The notes under the pieces were generated by a model. The model worked only from the letters and a program-made list of their open reading frames with translations, was not told the DNA's origin and did no database searches. A stretch of DNA of 64,000 bases, from contig JBBCBC010000025.1 of NCBI GenBank assembly GCA_037126765.1, positions 10,819,639 to 10,883,638 on the forward strand, given 5' to 3'. This document shows, piece by piece, positions 1 to 11,723 of this stretch. The number at the start of each line of letters is the position of its first letter. Position 1 is the first letter of the stretch. The DNA comes from Stenogyne calaminthoides (Eukaryota; Streptophyta; Magnoliopsida; Lamiales; Lamiaceae). The position numbers and the translations under genes were made by a program.

Positions 1-960
1 GGAGAGAAATTCCACCACGAAAAACATGATCCGGCTATCAAAATTATTGGTTTTACATTCTAGTTTTCCTGAATTTGTCTGGTAGAATTCCTGCATTTTC
101 TTATTCTTGAAGAACAACCTTAGGGTTTGTTTCATTATTTGATTCAATACTTGTTCGCTATTTGAATTCAATTGAATAATCATAGTTGATTTGGTTTATG
201 CATTCTTGCCTAATGAGTTCTATTCGTAAATTGGTTATTTGTGATTTGACGATCAAGATGGTAGGCTAAACCTTTGATTGCTTTGGATAGGATGATCGCG
301 TAGAAGTAGTGAATTGGTTAGGCGATTAGGATGATTCGAGGAGTAATTAGATAATCTTCTTAATTTGCTAATTTGAATAACCAATCCAATAAAAACCAAT
401 GAATTGAGTACAAAAGTTGTTAAAGAGAGGATGACCGAATCACTCTTTTCAACGAATAGGCTTGAGGAGAGGGTCTATGACGGGGTTGGTAATATACCGA
501 TTCATTTAGGGAGGACGACCGCATCACCCAACTTGAATAAGGGCTATAGTAATTAAGCACAATCTAAATAACTAGGTTATTTGGTAAGTGAAGTAAAGAG
601 GGTATTAGTTGAGTAATTGGGGATAAAAACCAAGCTTTTGATGTACCTTAGTTAGTGCGGGATTAGGGAAGTTGATTGCCTAGTTTCAGTACACTTAGGA
701 TTACTCTTTTGTACACAAAGATAGTCCTCGTAGCCAAACCAATTCCGATAGTATACGTAGGGATTCCTGTCCAAAGCAACATTCTCCAATATTTGCACTT
801 CATCTGAAGTTAGTGTAATCGTTGTCATTTGCTTATTTTCTGTTGATTCAATAGTAGTGAAATAGAACTATCAAATTGCATCCATATCTTAGTCCAAATA
901 CTTACCCTTGCTACAGTGATCCTATACTCTTGTGGGGTAACTGCTAGTTAAGAATATAAC
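1..960. other. Unassigned AT-rich segment left of the gypsy fragment
   Basis: No reading frame, LTR terminus or primer-binding site can be recognised here. Two loosely similar stretches (near 430-450 and 512-530, each reading roughly ggaygaccgnatcac) hint at an old internal repeat. The segment stops abruptly around 955-970, where the gypsy gag reading frame begins on the minus strand. It may be part of another decayed retroelement or filler DNA at a deletion breakpoint. Confidence 0.3.
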
Positions 961-1181
961 ATTTTACAAACAAGTCAGTCATCACCGGGTTTGGCTGGCG
1001 AGCGCGATGTGAGCCGGTATGCTGAGAGCTCATGGAGGCCTCGTGCCCATCGCGGGCGTCCAGATCTTTCCCGTTCAGATTAACTTGATTGCTCGCCATC
1101 GGTATTGATAAGAGATGAAATGGGTTTTCCTTCGAACAGAGTGATTTTGTAGGAATTGTAGTTCCCACAGATGGCGCCAAT
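961..1181 (-). pseudogene. Ty3/gypsy leader and gag N-terminal fragment (Gypsy-L)
   Basis: Read on the minus strand, a primer-binding-site-like sequence is followed by an open frame. The likely gag start is the ATG at 1099, giving MASNQVNLNGKDLDARDG and onward for roughly 45 residues. The frame then runs into unrelated sequence near 960, so gag is cut off before any conserved capsid domain. The position directly behind an LTR and a GGCGCC-type primer-binding site is what identifies it as gag. The rest of the element (pol and second LTR) is absent from the window, so this is the remnant of a deletion or rearrangement. Confidence 0.6.
1163..1180 (-). promoter_or_regulatory. Primer-binding site of Gypsy-L
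   Basis: The minus strand reads TTGGCGCCATCTGTGGGA directly after the LTR. This matches the TGGCGCC(G/A)TCTGTGGGAA form common in plant gypsy elements, and it fixes both the element orientation and the LTR boundary. Confidence 0.7.
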
Positions 1182-1819
1182 TGTTGTACCTGGTTTAATT
1201 ATCGACGAACAAACAAGTATTTTGATAAGATCTGATCAATATGATAGCGAAAACAATAAATGGCACACGATTTGATTACCCAGTTCGTCCTTGAAATAGA
1301 CTAGTCTAGGGGCACCAAGCCAGGATTATTTACTGTATTATTTCTGCCTAGGATACTAAGGTTTCGATCCTTTACAACGTACAATATAAGTTATATTTAT
1401 AGACATGGAAATAAGGTTACAATTTTCATGGGCTTCTTCTCGTGGACCAACCTAGGGTTTAAACCGCCGGGCTTGGATTCCCTTTCTTGCCCCGCAAGTC
1501 GCGCTCATGATACACTTACCCTGGTTATGTCCCGAGAAATCCGCCCCACTAACTACCCGAATATTTTCCATGTTTATCTTCAACTGAACTCGAGACCTAG
1601 TCGGTCCCGACTTTTGGGTTCTTTCAAGTCGCTCCGCGACCTCTTTGCTATACCAAGCCACCTCCGCGACCTGCGCAGCTTCTCACACCTCTAGCGACTT
1701 ACCAATCTCCCGAAGTCACTTCAAGTCTTGCTCCAGCTGGATAAAGTCGGATAATGTGCTAACCATAGGACGGTCCAATTCCCGGCTTCCACCAAGTCGG
1801 GTTATTTCTCCCTACAACA
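1182..1819 (-). repeat. LTR of Gypsy-L (638 bp), inserted in Copia-1
   Basis: The segment begins TGTTGTACC and ends CCTACAACA, so it has the TG...CA ends and short inverted termini (TGTTGTA/TACAACA) of an LTR. Its left side carries the primer-binding site, making it the 5' LTR of a minus-strand gypsy element. On the minus strand a TATA-like CTATAAATATAA lies at about 1391-1403. The right flank is Copia-1 gag coding sequence, so this element landed in Copia-1. The matching second LTR and the target duplication partner are not visible. Confidence 0.75.
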
Positions 1820-2136
1820 TTGTAGGCCACAAAAGGGTTACAAAAGGTTCTTCTTCTTTTTCTAGGCCAATTGGTGGTAAGAAAGTGAACATGGTTACAA
1901 AAGGGTCTTCTTCTTTTTCTAGGCCAATTGGTGGTAAGAATAATGAAGAGACAAAAAGGATAAACCAGTTCTATTCAAACTTCAAAGATGAAAGGTTAAG
2001 TAAAAGGATCTATTTGGAATGTGGGAAGAGAGGACATTGGAGATGGGCCTGTTCCAATCCCAAGCGGAGTGGAAAGAAAGGTAATTCTCTCGCACTAGTT
2101 GTTGAAACTTATTTAACGGCGTATGGGATCCACTGA
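1820..2136 (+). pseudogene. Copia-1 gag C-terminal remnant with broken zinc knuckle
   Basis: The open frame here encodes a Lys/Ser-rich region followed by a CCHC-like knuckle, YLECGKRGHWRWAC at about 2013-2054. The first cysteine of the C-x2-C-x4-H-x4-C pattern is replaced by tyrosine. The knuckle normally packages element RNA in the capsid. A 57-bp unit is directly duplicated just upstream. The N-terminal two thirds of gag and the 5' LTR are missing, replaced by the Gypsy-L LTR. The frame ends at 2136 and the protease begins in another frame, so a deletion lies across the gag/protease junction. Confidence 0.7.
1836..1940 (+). repeat. 57-bp direct tandem duplication in Copia-1 gag
   Basis: The stretch from 1836 recurs from 1893 with one length change in a G run. 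It encodes a repeated block beginning VTKGSSSFSRPIGGK. The unit is a multiple of three, so the frame is kept. Confidence 0.85.
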
Positions 2137-5100
2137 TCATGTTTGTTTCACATTACAGGGGTTCAAGCGGACCCGACAACTTAGTGGGAGAGTGATCCTC
2201 GTCACGCTAGGCGATGCTACGAGAGTGGCAGCTGAAGTAGTGGGAGACGTGCACCTATCTTTTGAAGACAAGAGTTTAATTTTAAGAGATGTTCTTTATG
2301 TTCCCGTTTTTCGCAAAAACCTTATTTCAGTTTCAAAACTATTTGCTGATGGATATTTTGTTCGTTTTAATAAACATGTTACTGTTTTTCGTAATGATGT
2401 GGTTATCTATCATGGAACTTTAAGGAACAATCTCTATATTATTAACTGTGCACATCACTCACAAAATGCATCCTATAACACATCTACTATTTCAAGTAAT
2501 AAAAGGAAACGTTCGACTAACGTGAACGAGACACTTCTTTGGCACCTAAGATTAGATCATATTAATCCAAAGAGGATCCAAAGGTTGGTCCAAGATGGTT
2601 CATTGGAGTCCCTCCTGATTGAACCATTTCCAACTTGCGAATCATGCTTGGAGGGTAAGATGACCAAGAGGGCATTTGGAGCCAAGGGGCTTAGAGCTAA
2701 AGAAGTGTTAGAGATCGTTCACACCGATGTATGTGGTCCAATGCAAATCAAAGCAAGAGAAGGCTACGGGTATTTCGTTACATTTATCAATGATTACTCA
2801 CGCTATGGGTACGTTTTCCTAATGAAGCATAAATTTGAGACCTTTGATAAATTCAAAGAATTTAAAGCTCAAGTAGAGAATCATAAGGAAAAGAGTATCA
2901 AGTTTCTACGATCTGATCGTGGAGGCGAATACCTCAGCGATGAATTCTTGAACTACTTGTCGGATGAAGGGATTGCATCCCAGTTGACTGCGCCCGGTGC
3001 CCCTCAACAAAACGGGGTTACCGAACGAAGAAACATAACGCTTCTAGAAATGGTAAGGTCAATGATGAGTTATGCGGATTTACCAAAATTGTTTTGGGGT
3101 TACGCCTTGCAAACAACAGCTTATATTCTGAACTTAGTGCCATCAAAATCGGTTCCAAAAACCCCTAGGGAATTGTGAACAGGGCGCAAGCCCAACTTAG
3201 GACACATGAGGATCTGGGGGTGTCCGGCATACATGTTGGATAAGGAAGCTGGTAAATTGGATGCACGTTCGGAATTAAGGTTGTTTATAGGGTACCCCGA
3301 AGGAATGAAGGGATGCTTGTTCTGTGGTCCCGAAGATCAAAAGGTCGTAATCAGTACGCACTTTAGATTTTTGGAAGAAGACTATATGAACGATAAAAAA
3401 CCTAGAAGTGAGATTACCTTAGAAGAACTTAGGGGGCCAACTCCGTTGCCAACTGTACAAGAGGACATCCCACACGTAACACCTACACAACCGGAACCTC
3501 GTCGTAGTGGGAGGGTTGTCAGACAACCCGAGCAATTCTTGGGGATAGGAGAGTCCTCGGACTTGATCTCAAGAGAAGAATCAGATCCATGGTCCTACAA
3601 CGAGGTGATCCAGGACAAGGATGCGACATCTTGGCAAACAACAATGGAAGCCGAGATGGGTTCAATGGATCACAATAAAGTGTGGGAGCTAGTCGAACCA
3701 CTTAATGGGGTAAAATCCATTGGATGCAAGTGGGTATACAAGAGAAAAAGGGGACCGGACGGAAAGGTTGAAACCTTTAAAGCAAGACTCGTGGCGAAAG
3801 GGTACACTCAGAAAGAAGAGATCGACTATGAGGAAACCTTTTTGCCCGTAGCCATGCTCAAGTCCATCCGTGTTCTCTTGTCGATTGCTGCACACCTAGA
3901 CTTTGAGATCTGGCAAATGGATGTCAAGACCGCTTTCCTCAATGGAAGTCTTGACGAAGAGATCTATATGCAACAACCCGAAGCTTCATTAAAAAAGGCC
4001 AAGAGCATCTTGTTTTTGCAAGCTAAAGAAGTCCATTTACGGGCTAAAGCAAGCATCCCGTGCTTGGAATCAGTGTTTTGATCAAGTTATAAAATCCTAC
4101 GATTTTGATCAAAACAATTTCGAGAGTTTTGTGTATAAAAAGCGTGACGGATCTGCCTTGGTATTCTTGGTACTATACGTAGACGACATTCTGCTCATCG
4201 GGAATGATGTAAACATGTTGTCAGACGTAAGGGCATGACTGTCAAAACAGTTTGATATGAAGGATTTAGGGGAAGCTGGTCACGTCCTAGGGATCAAGAT
4301 CACTCGAGATCGTAGGAAAAGAATGATCGGGCTTTTGCAAGCTTCATATATAGACACCGTTTTGAAGCGATTCAACATGCAAGATTCCAAGAAAGGCTTT
4401 GTGCCTTTCAGACATGGAACCCATCTATCCAAGGAGATGTGTCCTAAGACACAAAAGAAAATAGATGACATGAAGGGTGTTCCTTATGTTTCGGTTGTAG
4501 GAAGCCTCATGTATGCAATGTTGTGCACGAGACCAGATATCTGCTTCGCCGTAGGCATGGTGGCAAGATATCAAAGTAACTATGGGAAAGAGCATTGGAC
4601 TGCAGTTAAGAACATTCTGAAGTATCTGAAGAGGACACGGGACAGAATGTTAGTTTATCAATCAGACAGTCTAATCACCATCGGTTACTCGGACTCAGAT
4701 TTCCAATCAGACATAGACTCCAGAAAGTCAACCTCGGGTAGTGTGTTTGGCATGGGGGGAGGAGCCATGACGTGGAGAAGCATAAAGCAGAAATGCATCG
4801 CCGATTCTACCATGGAAGCCGAATATGTAGCTGCTTGTGAAGCGGCGAAAGAAGCGGTTTGGCTCAAGAACTTCCTAGTGGACTTGGACGTCGTTCCGGA
4901 TTTGCTCAGCACGATCACGGTTTATTGTGATAACGCTGGAGCAGTTGCAAATTCTAGGGAACCGAGAGCCCATAAGGCCAGCAAACACATAGAAAGAAAA
5001 TACCATCTTATACGAGAAATCATTAAGAGAGGAGACAAAGAGGAGGCAAAGATTGCGTTTGAAGACAACCTAACAGATCCATTCACAAAGGCTCTGCCTC

Positions 5101-5162
5101 AGAGTACATTCGAGAGACATGTGGAAGGAATGGGTGTCAAGAACATTGCCAATCTGCTTTGA
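2123..5162 (+). pseudogene. Copia-1 pol: protease remnant, integrase, reverse transcriptase, RNase H (broken)
   Basis: This is the polyprotein of a Ty1/copia retrotransposon, in the order protease, integrase, reverse transcriptase, RNase H. The protease starts at GSTDHV without its catalytic D-S/T-G triad, which a deletion at about 2120 removed. The gag-pre-integrase zinc region (WHLRLDHINP...CESC) is at about 2540-2650. The integrase triad is seen as HTDVCGP, RSDRGGEY and GVTERRN. The reverse transcriptase has QMDVKTAFLNGSLDEE and YVDD at 4176-4187. RNase H has GYSDSDF, TMEAEYVAA and a C-terminal FTKALPQ. Breaks seen are an in-frame TGA at 3176-3178, compensating small indels at about 3985-4015 that shift the frame, and TGA at 4236-4238. 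The copia superfamily is certain from the domain order; the lineage was not assigned. Confidence 0.9.
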
Positions 5163-5252
5163 GTTTAAGTGGGAGAAATATTATTAGGTACGTGTAGGGT
5201 GACATTAGATGTCACATAGAACACGAGACATGTTGTAGTATAAGGTGGAGAT
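5163..5252 (+). promoter_or_regulatory. Copia-1 3' untranslated end with polypurine tract
   Basis: After the pol stop a short untranslated stretch ends in AAGGTGGAGAT (5242-5252), directly before the TG of the LTR. This is the usual plus-strand priming tract of copia elements. Confidence 0.75.
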
Positions 5253-6926
5253 TGTTGGGGTTATACTGAAAAGTATGCTTTTTATTTTGTATAACCAAAC
5301 TGAATTTTTTATTTATTTACTAAAATAAATTATTAATCACATGTTGCATTAAATATGAATGAATGTTATATATATATTTACTGCATACCTGTTCAATAAG
5401 TAAGTACGTGTTACGTTACAGTTAATTTGGTGATACCAGATCGCAGAAGATCAAATTAACAGTTCCTCGTGACTAAGTACAAATTCACAACCCAGATGGA
5501 AATGAATAACCCATCATGAAAGGTTGAAGTGTAAGGCTCAGATTGTCTTGTCTTGACCAAGAGATTATACTAGTGCATTATGATGCGCTGAATAGGACCT
5601 ACAGGAGGATAAATTCTTCGGTACTGAATATACAAGAATTAGACCACAGTGGTTCGTTATTTCTTAATCTTCGTCCCTTAAATAGGATTGTGTGAAATTA
5701 ATAACTATTGCTTTGTCTTATGATGGGAAGAGAATCAATGCGATTTGATACCTTGTATCTTGGGCAATATTATTGATTACATGATGATCGCTAAGATTTA
5801 ATACGGAGAATCGCGTGCAAGTACGGCTTGCTTGATTTGTCCCCTTGGTGGGATCATAATCTTTATCATACCAAATCTTACAAGTGGAAATTTATTTCCG
5901 GTATGGATAATAATGTTGAGCTGTCTTTACTCCAAGGACAAAGATGTTAATTAATATAAAGTCTGTTCAGTGGCTTAATTAATTATTGGACTAAGATAAT
6001 CTTAAACGCGGAAAATAATGATCGGGAGCCATATTATTGTGAAGTCGTAATGTGGGTTAAGATGGATAGTTCAATATTAATTTTATAGTGGAGTAAATTA
6101 ATATTAATGGGCTTGAATAATATTTTGGCTAAATATTAAAGCTTCATAGCCCATTGGAGGTCCAATCTTAATTCTCCTAAAGGCCCCTCAAATAGCCCAA
6201 AAATAAAGTCCAATTAAAAACAAGGATAAGAAAATATTTTGCCTAATATTTCTTAGTTTTTTTCGAAAATTTGTAGGAAAAAGCAAGAAAATATTTTCTT
6301 GATTTTCTTGTAGATATTTTGTGGAAAGAGATAAGTATTCTTGGAATACATAATTATCCCATAAATTCAAGAAGTCAAATCTTGATTCTTATTGCCTTGT
6401 TATTTTCGAAAATTTAGGGAAAATGGGAAGAGAGATTTTTATGGAAAAATTTAATTAAGGAGAAATAATATAGGAGACCAAGAAAAAGATTTTCTTCCTT
6501 ATTTTTCTCCTCAAAAAATTGTCCCCCCCTTGTCCTATATATAGGGGATAAATCCTTCATTCCCAAGTACAATTCCATGTGTTGGAAATATTAGAAATCC
6601 ACAAAGGTGGTGGCAAAATATTTTATTTTTTCTCTTGTTAAAATCGTTCGTGTGAATCCTCCCACCGGATTACGTTCGTGGACGTGGGACATATTTGAGA
6701 AGGCACTTTGGGTTGATCCAACGTCTCAACGGTTGTCTCTAAAAGAGGTATGTAATCTCGCATGCTTAGGATTTACGTGAATTATGTGTACACATGTTGT
6801 TTATTTGCTTATTAATTATTATGTTGAATTGATTTAGGATTAATTCATGTTAGTAATTAATTAATTAATTTAAATATGTATTTAAATTCAGCTCGAATAG
6901 ATCCGGGCACCCCTAATTTCCCAACA
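5253..6926 (+). repeat. 3' LTR of Copia-1 (1674 bp)
   Basis: The LTR starts TGTTGGGGTTATACTG just after the polypurine tract and ends TTTCCCAACA. It contains a strong TATA box (CCTATATATAGGGG, 6534-6547). The next base on the right belongs to the integrase region of Copia-2 on the opposite strand, so Copia-1 was inserted into Copia-2. The 5' LTR is not in the window, so the target duplication (right side GAACC) cannot be paired. Confidence 0.85.
6534..6547 (+). promoter_or_regulatory. TATA box in the Copia-1 LTR
   Basis: CCTATATATAGGGG lies well inside the LTR, about 380 bp from its 3' end, where the U3/R boundary promoter would sit. Confidence 0.6.
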
Positions 6927-7560
6927 GAACCCCTTTCGCAGAAAAGGGTTTGTTGATCATGTTGCCCTTAAGACAGGATTCACAGTTTCCATAAGACTCA
7001 AAGTCGAATGGGGCTATGTAGTCCAACTCTCTTAGCCTTGCGATTCTTTTCTCATTTGCATGACCAAGTCTACAGTGCCATTAGTAAGTCGGGTTTTCAT
7101 GATTACTAAGTTTGAGTATTTTATTTTGTACATTAAGAATGTTATGTCCACAATGCAACAAATATAAACCATTAGATAAAGGAGCATTTCCATACACATC
7201 ACCATTAAGCGAAAAATAACAATTATTATTTGCAAAATGGAAGGAAAAACCTTCAATATCCAACATCAGAATAGAAATAATGTTGCGGGTAATAGAGGGA
7301 ACAAAATAACAATTATTCAGTTCAAGTCTAAAACCAGAGGGTAAATCTAAAACGTAAACGCCAACACGTTCAGCAGCAACTCTTGCTCCATTCCCAACGT
7401 GTAAAGCGACTTCACCCGGACTAACTGCCCTGCTATCCTTGAGACCCTGCACATTTGTACAAATGTGTGAGCCACAACTGGTATCTAATACCCAACAGTT
7501 AGTATCATTTGTGGACATGTTTATCTCAATAACAAACATACCTGTTCCAGTGGCTGAGAC
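6927..7560 (-). pseudogene. Copia-2 protease and pre-integrase region (broken)
   Basis: On the minus strand a copia protease is seen with the active-site region WVLDTSCGSHICTN at about 7460-7500. The third position of the usual D-S/T-G triad is serine. It is followed by the protease core (LHVGNGARVAAERVG, then YFVPSITRNIISI) and by the gag-pre-integrase zinc region (CRLGHANEKRIARL, then CESC). The frame shifts around 7080. Coding similarity stops exactly at 6926/6927, where the Copia-1 LTR was inserted, so the rest of this pol gene should lie left of Copia-1, outside the window. A copia element is certain from the order of motifs. Confidence 0.85.
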
Positions 7561-8389
7561 ACCTTGTGTCTTCTTTTAAGCTGCTAGAACCTTGCAATCC
7601 TTCTTCCAATGCCCCTTCTGCTTGCAGTGGAGGCATACATCCTTATCCACCCTCTCCTTCTTTTGAATTCCACCTTTGGGCTTAAGGAAGCTTGGCTTGG
7701 AGCCTTTCTTTGCCTTACCCCTTCACTTCTTCTTTCCTTTCAAAGCAGAAGAAGTAGAGGAACTCACCATGAGCACAGACTTTTCCTTAGCAGTGGAAGA
7801 CTCAAGGGTCTTTAGCATGTTATGCAGCTCGGGCATAGTCGATTCCGTCTTATTCATATTAAAGTTTACTACGAAACTCGAATATGAATCGGGAAGTGAC
7901 TGAAGAATGGCATAAACAACAACATTGGTCTTGAGCTCAATGCCCAGGCGACCAAGTTTCTCGATTAGCCCAATCATCTTTAACACATGAGGAGAAAACC
8001 TTCCCTCCCCCAGACAATCGGCATCTAAACAGATCTCTCATCACTTCATAAATCTTGGAACGAGATTCAGAATCAAAGAGATCCTTTTGATGCTTAATCA
8101 TCTCGAAGGGAAGCATCTTCTCATGCTGTCTTTGCAATTTGGGAGTCATCCCGAGTAGCATAACACACTGAGCCTGGGAAGCATCCTCTTGATGCTTCTT
8201 CTGAGCTACGACGTCAAACGCCTCAGCCTCTTGAGTACCAGCCTCCATGATAGCAGGGATTGGCATGTCCAACACGTACTCAATCTTTTCTTACCTGAGC
8301 ACCAAACGAACGTTTCGGTGCCAGTCGAGAAAGTTTGGTCCAGCCAATTTGTTCGTTTCCAAAATGCTTCTCAATGACAAATTATTCAT
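7561..8389 (-). pseudogene. Copia-2 gag (broken)
   Basis: The likely start is the ATG at 8389, giving MNNLSLRSILETNKLAGPNF on the minus strand, the usual N-terminus of this copia gag type. A UBN2/retrotran-gag-like helical region follows (ILQSLPDSYSSFVVNFNMNK near 7880). A CCHC zinc knuckle, CLHCKQKGHWKKDC, lies at 7594-7635. Breaks: an in-frame TAA at 8293-8291, a frameshift at about 7985, and a stop just after the knuckle at about 7577-7575. Gag would form the particle and bind element RNA. It belongs with the protease region immediately to the left. Confidence 0.85.
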
Positions 8390-8640
8390 TTCAACAATCC
8401 TAGAGAAATAAAATAAAACGGGAAATTAAAACACATAATTCCTATGATCAATATTCAGCAATCAAAATAAATATGGCCTTTAAATTTATTTTGTTTCCAT
8501 TATTTTCACATACTTAACGACCTCATCGGAAAAGTACGAATTTATATCTAATATAAATCATAATGGACTAGGATCCACATTACTACCACCATAATCCCAG
8601 CGAGGGCTGATCATTACAATAGCATAATTGGTAGGTCTCC
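8390..8640 (-). other. Copia-2 leader, gag-proximal part
   Basis: This is non-coding sequence between the Copia-2 gag start and the point where Sirevirus-A was inserted. The leader resumes at 46459 on the far side of Sirevirus-A. The last five bases, TCTCC (8636-8640), are the target-site duplication repeated at 46454-46458. Confidence 0.75.
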
Positions 8641-8814
8641 TGTTGGGAAATTTGTATTAAGTTTTGATGGAAGTTCCAAAACAGGTTGTAATAGGATCAG
8701 TCAGGCCTGTTAGCTGACTGATGATTTAGAATTAGGATAAGATGGCCAGCTGAAATGTATAGACAGCTGATGTATAAGATAGGTCACATATTGAGGGGGA
8801 ACTCAATATGTATA

Positions 8815-9060
8815 GGTCAGGTCAGAAGACCAGACGAGTCAGAAGACAAGTATAAGTCAGAAGACCAGACAAATCAGAAGACAAGACGAGTCACAAGATA
8901 AGTATAAGTCAGAAGACCAGACAAGTCAGAAAACAAGACAAGGTCAGAAGATCAGACGATCACATAGTCAGATGATCAGGTGAAGACATGAAGCTCAAGT
9001 TTAAAAGACCTGAAGATCAGATGACTATCAGAAGATCAAGACCAGAAGACCTACATCAGC
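8815..9060 (+). repeat. GTCAGAAGAC-type minisatellite in U3 of the Sirevirus-A LTR
   Basis: Variants of GTCAGAAGACCAGACRA and GTCAGAAGACAAG recur about ten times without a strict period. The same array is in the 3' LTR at about 44985-45240. Repeats of this kind in U3 often carry regulatory sites, but no factor can be named here. Confidence 0.7.
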
Positions 9061-9440
9061 CGAGTTTGCTAGTTGAGCTAAGACAACTGGCACCAGAAGA
9101 CTCTATCAGGTAGACTGATCAGTTTTATCTGATCAGGTCAGCTCACACTAGATGTCAACTGATGTTACACCAGTCATACGTTGTTGATCTGAACAAGAAG
9201 AATGTCAACTTTAGTTGGTAGAACAAACACTGAAAAGTGTACTTGTTAACCGATGAGAACAAGACATGTATGTACGGAGCTGACAATGTGGGATTCGGCG
9301 CTGCATAGTCAAACGACTATAAAGGACACTATTCACGCTTTCGGCCATGCCGTTCCTGAAGCACGTCACATCAATCCTGCAAACCTACTAAATATAGCCG
9401 GAAATTCAAATTGCTCTCCAACGGCTCTTTGATTTCGAGG

Positions 9441-9450
9441 TCTATAAATA
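9441..9450 (+). promoter_or_regulatory. TATA box of the Sirevirus-A 5' LTR
   Basis: TCTATAAATA is present here, and TATAAATA again at the equivalent place in the 3' LTR (45631-45638). Confidence 0.65.
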
Positions 9451-10266
9451 TGAGATTGCTCTTCATAGTGAAGACACGGAAATTATCAAGAAGTTCATAC
9501 TATAGCAAAATTTCCGCACGAAGAACACAAATTTGAAGAATATTTCTAAGTGTTCATCCCATTGTTCTTAGCACAGAAATCTCATCCTCTAGCTTTAGGC
9601 TATACAAACACTAGGATAGATTTCCAGTTGGAACCACAACAAATCTTTACCCAAACCCAAAAGTTAGGTTAAGTTTGTTTTGCAAGATTTCAGACTAAGG
9701 TTTCTAGTTCTGATTTCTGGGATCGTTGAGTGAGAACTCTATAAATATATGTTGGTTGTAATGTGTTGGACTAACATAATAAACTAAGTCCAGTTGGTTA
9801 AGTTGGCGCCCCTTGTGATAGGGAAGAGTGGACGTAGGACTGGTTGTCCGAACCACTATAAATCTTATGTGCATTTATCTGCTCTTAACTGCTTTACACT
9901 ATCGCACACGACTTTGCTTAAATCGCATACATATTCTGAGTTAGGATCAGGTTGCATCAAGCAATTGATCTGATCAGTTTGACTCTTTGGTCAGCTGATT
10001 GAAAATAGGCTTCAGAATCTGTTTTGATAAAACAGGTTTTTCACACGGGTATAAACTAGCTTCCTCACATCAGTTAAACTGATAGACACCGAACTGATTT
10101 GCCAACAGGCTATCAGTAAGTTGGATATAAGTCCAAACTGATTCACTCGTACTCTGATCATGAAACCTGCTATCACACCTGATCTGCACGAAAAAGTTTT
10201 TCAGAAGTCTATTCACCCCTCCCCTCTAGACTTCTGCCCTCATGAAACCCATCCGGGACCTACAAG

Positions 10267-10278
10267 TGGTATCAGAGC
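10267..10278 (+). promoter_or_regulatory. Primer-binding site of Sirevirus-A
   Basis: TGGTATCAGAGC, complementary to the 3' end of plant initiator tRNA-Met, lies two bases after the LTR end. Confidence 0.9.
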
Positions 10279-10401
10279 AGTGGTTCTACGGACCACTGGC
10301 TTTGAATATCATCGGTTCTTGAGGAAGAACCTTTGTGGTCATTTGAACAGATCTTGAAAAACCATTTTTAAACTTCATCTGTTTTCAAAAACCCACTCAG
10401 C

Positions 10402-11723
10402 ATGGATAATACATCCTGTATGTATCATGATCTGCCAAAGTTTTCTATTGATGAGTATGCAGATTGGACCATAGTCATGAGCAACCATCTGGGAGCCATC
10501 AGCAGCAGAATGATGGAAGTTCTTGAACAAGGACCCATCATTATCTACCACAACAACCCAGCTGAAGGTGGTGATCCAGATTTTCCAGTTGGTGCTCGGA
10601 TCAGAAAGAGTCCATCTCTGATGGATGCTGAAGAAAGGAAGCTGTCAACTCTGGATACGGTTGCGAGACTTATCATCATGAAGACGATGGATAAGATCAC
10701 AAAAGAGAAGATCAAATATCTCAAGACAGCCAAACAGATGTGGGATACACTTGCTGAGATGTGCGAAGGAAATGATTTGATTAAAGACAGCAGATTGCAA
10801 GCTGAACTGGTGAAGTTTGAGAAACTTAAGATGCTGCCAAATGAAACCATAAATCAGCTCGATGGAAGAATCACCATGTCTGTGAACAAGCTACGAGAAC
10901 TAGGACGAGAAATGTTAGACAAAGACATTAACTACAAGATCTTGAGATCTCTGACAAAGAAGTGGGATATGAAAGTTACAGTGATAAAGGATTGTCAAGA
11001 TATTGCGAAGATGAAGCCAAGCAACCTGTTTCTGAGTTTTAAAGCCCATGAGTTTGATCTGATCGAAAGAGGGCAAGAAGAAGATGATGAGTCGCCTGCC
11101 GAAGCCACACCTGCCACATCAAAAGCTGTTGCATTCAAAGCAACCGACAGCAACTCAAAGTGCACTGAACCAGTTGGAAATATTATAAGTCAGACGGAAC
11201 AAATTGCCTTGCTGACCAGAAAGCTTGAAAAATCCAACATTCAACTTGGTAAATATCGAAGATTCTACAGAGATTATCAGAACAGCAGAGGAAGAGATAG
11301 GAGGCCAACTGGCAGATCATAAGAAAGAACCAGATTTGATGACTGAAGAGATGATCATAGGGAGGATCGCAGAGAAGATAAGAAAAGAGATGATCGATCT
11401 AACGAAAGGAGAGACAACAGATCAGAAAGAAAAAATTCAGATTACTGGCAAACAGGAAAGTCACCTGACAGATTCTACAAACGAAATAACTCACCTGGTA
11501 GAAGAAGTTCCGCGGAATGTGGAGCGTGTGTCAACTGTCAGAAATCAGGTCATTATAGTGCAGATTGCCCGGACCTGACACCGAAAGAAAGAGAAGACAA
11601 GCGGAACAGAAGAGAGCAACGATATAGAGACAGGAAAGCCATGGTTGCTGATACATCTGGGATTGATGGTTCTTATCTGCCTTCAGAGGATTCAGGTTAC
11701 TCATCTGTAGAAGACTTCTGCCT
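10402..11723 (+). pseudogene. Sirevirus-A gag, N-terminal part with zinc knuckle (interrupted)
   Basis: Gag starts at ATG 10402 (MDNTSCMYHDLPKFSIDEY). A helical UBN2/DUF4219-like gag region follows (KQMWDTLAEMCEGND, then LRSLTKKWDMKVTVI). Next is a strongly Arg/Asp-rich stretch, and an intact CCHC knuckle CVNCQKSGHYSADC at 11527-11568. In-frame stops are TAA at 11320-11322 and TGA at about 11341-11343. The reading frame after the knuckle runs up to the Tat element and continues in the same frame on its far side at 22088, which shows that the Tat element is a later arrival. Gag would form the virus-like particle and package RNA. Confidence 0.9.

Larger units (their letters stand above)
8641..10264 (+). 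repeat. 5' LTR of Sirevirus-A (1624 bp)
   Basis: It starts TGTTGGGAAATTTG and ends CGGGACCTACA, followed at once by the primer-binding site. It has a TATA box (TCTATAAATA, 9441-9450) and a purine-rich minisatellite in U3. The 3' partner is 44814-46453; the two are clearly alignable with scattered differences. Confidence 0.93.

Noticed and set aside
1..960. Part of the Gypsy-L or Copia-1 element
   Set aside because: No gag, pol or LTR similarity to either element could be seen, so it was left unassigned.
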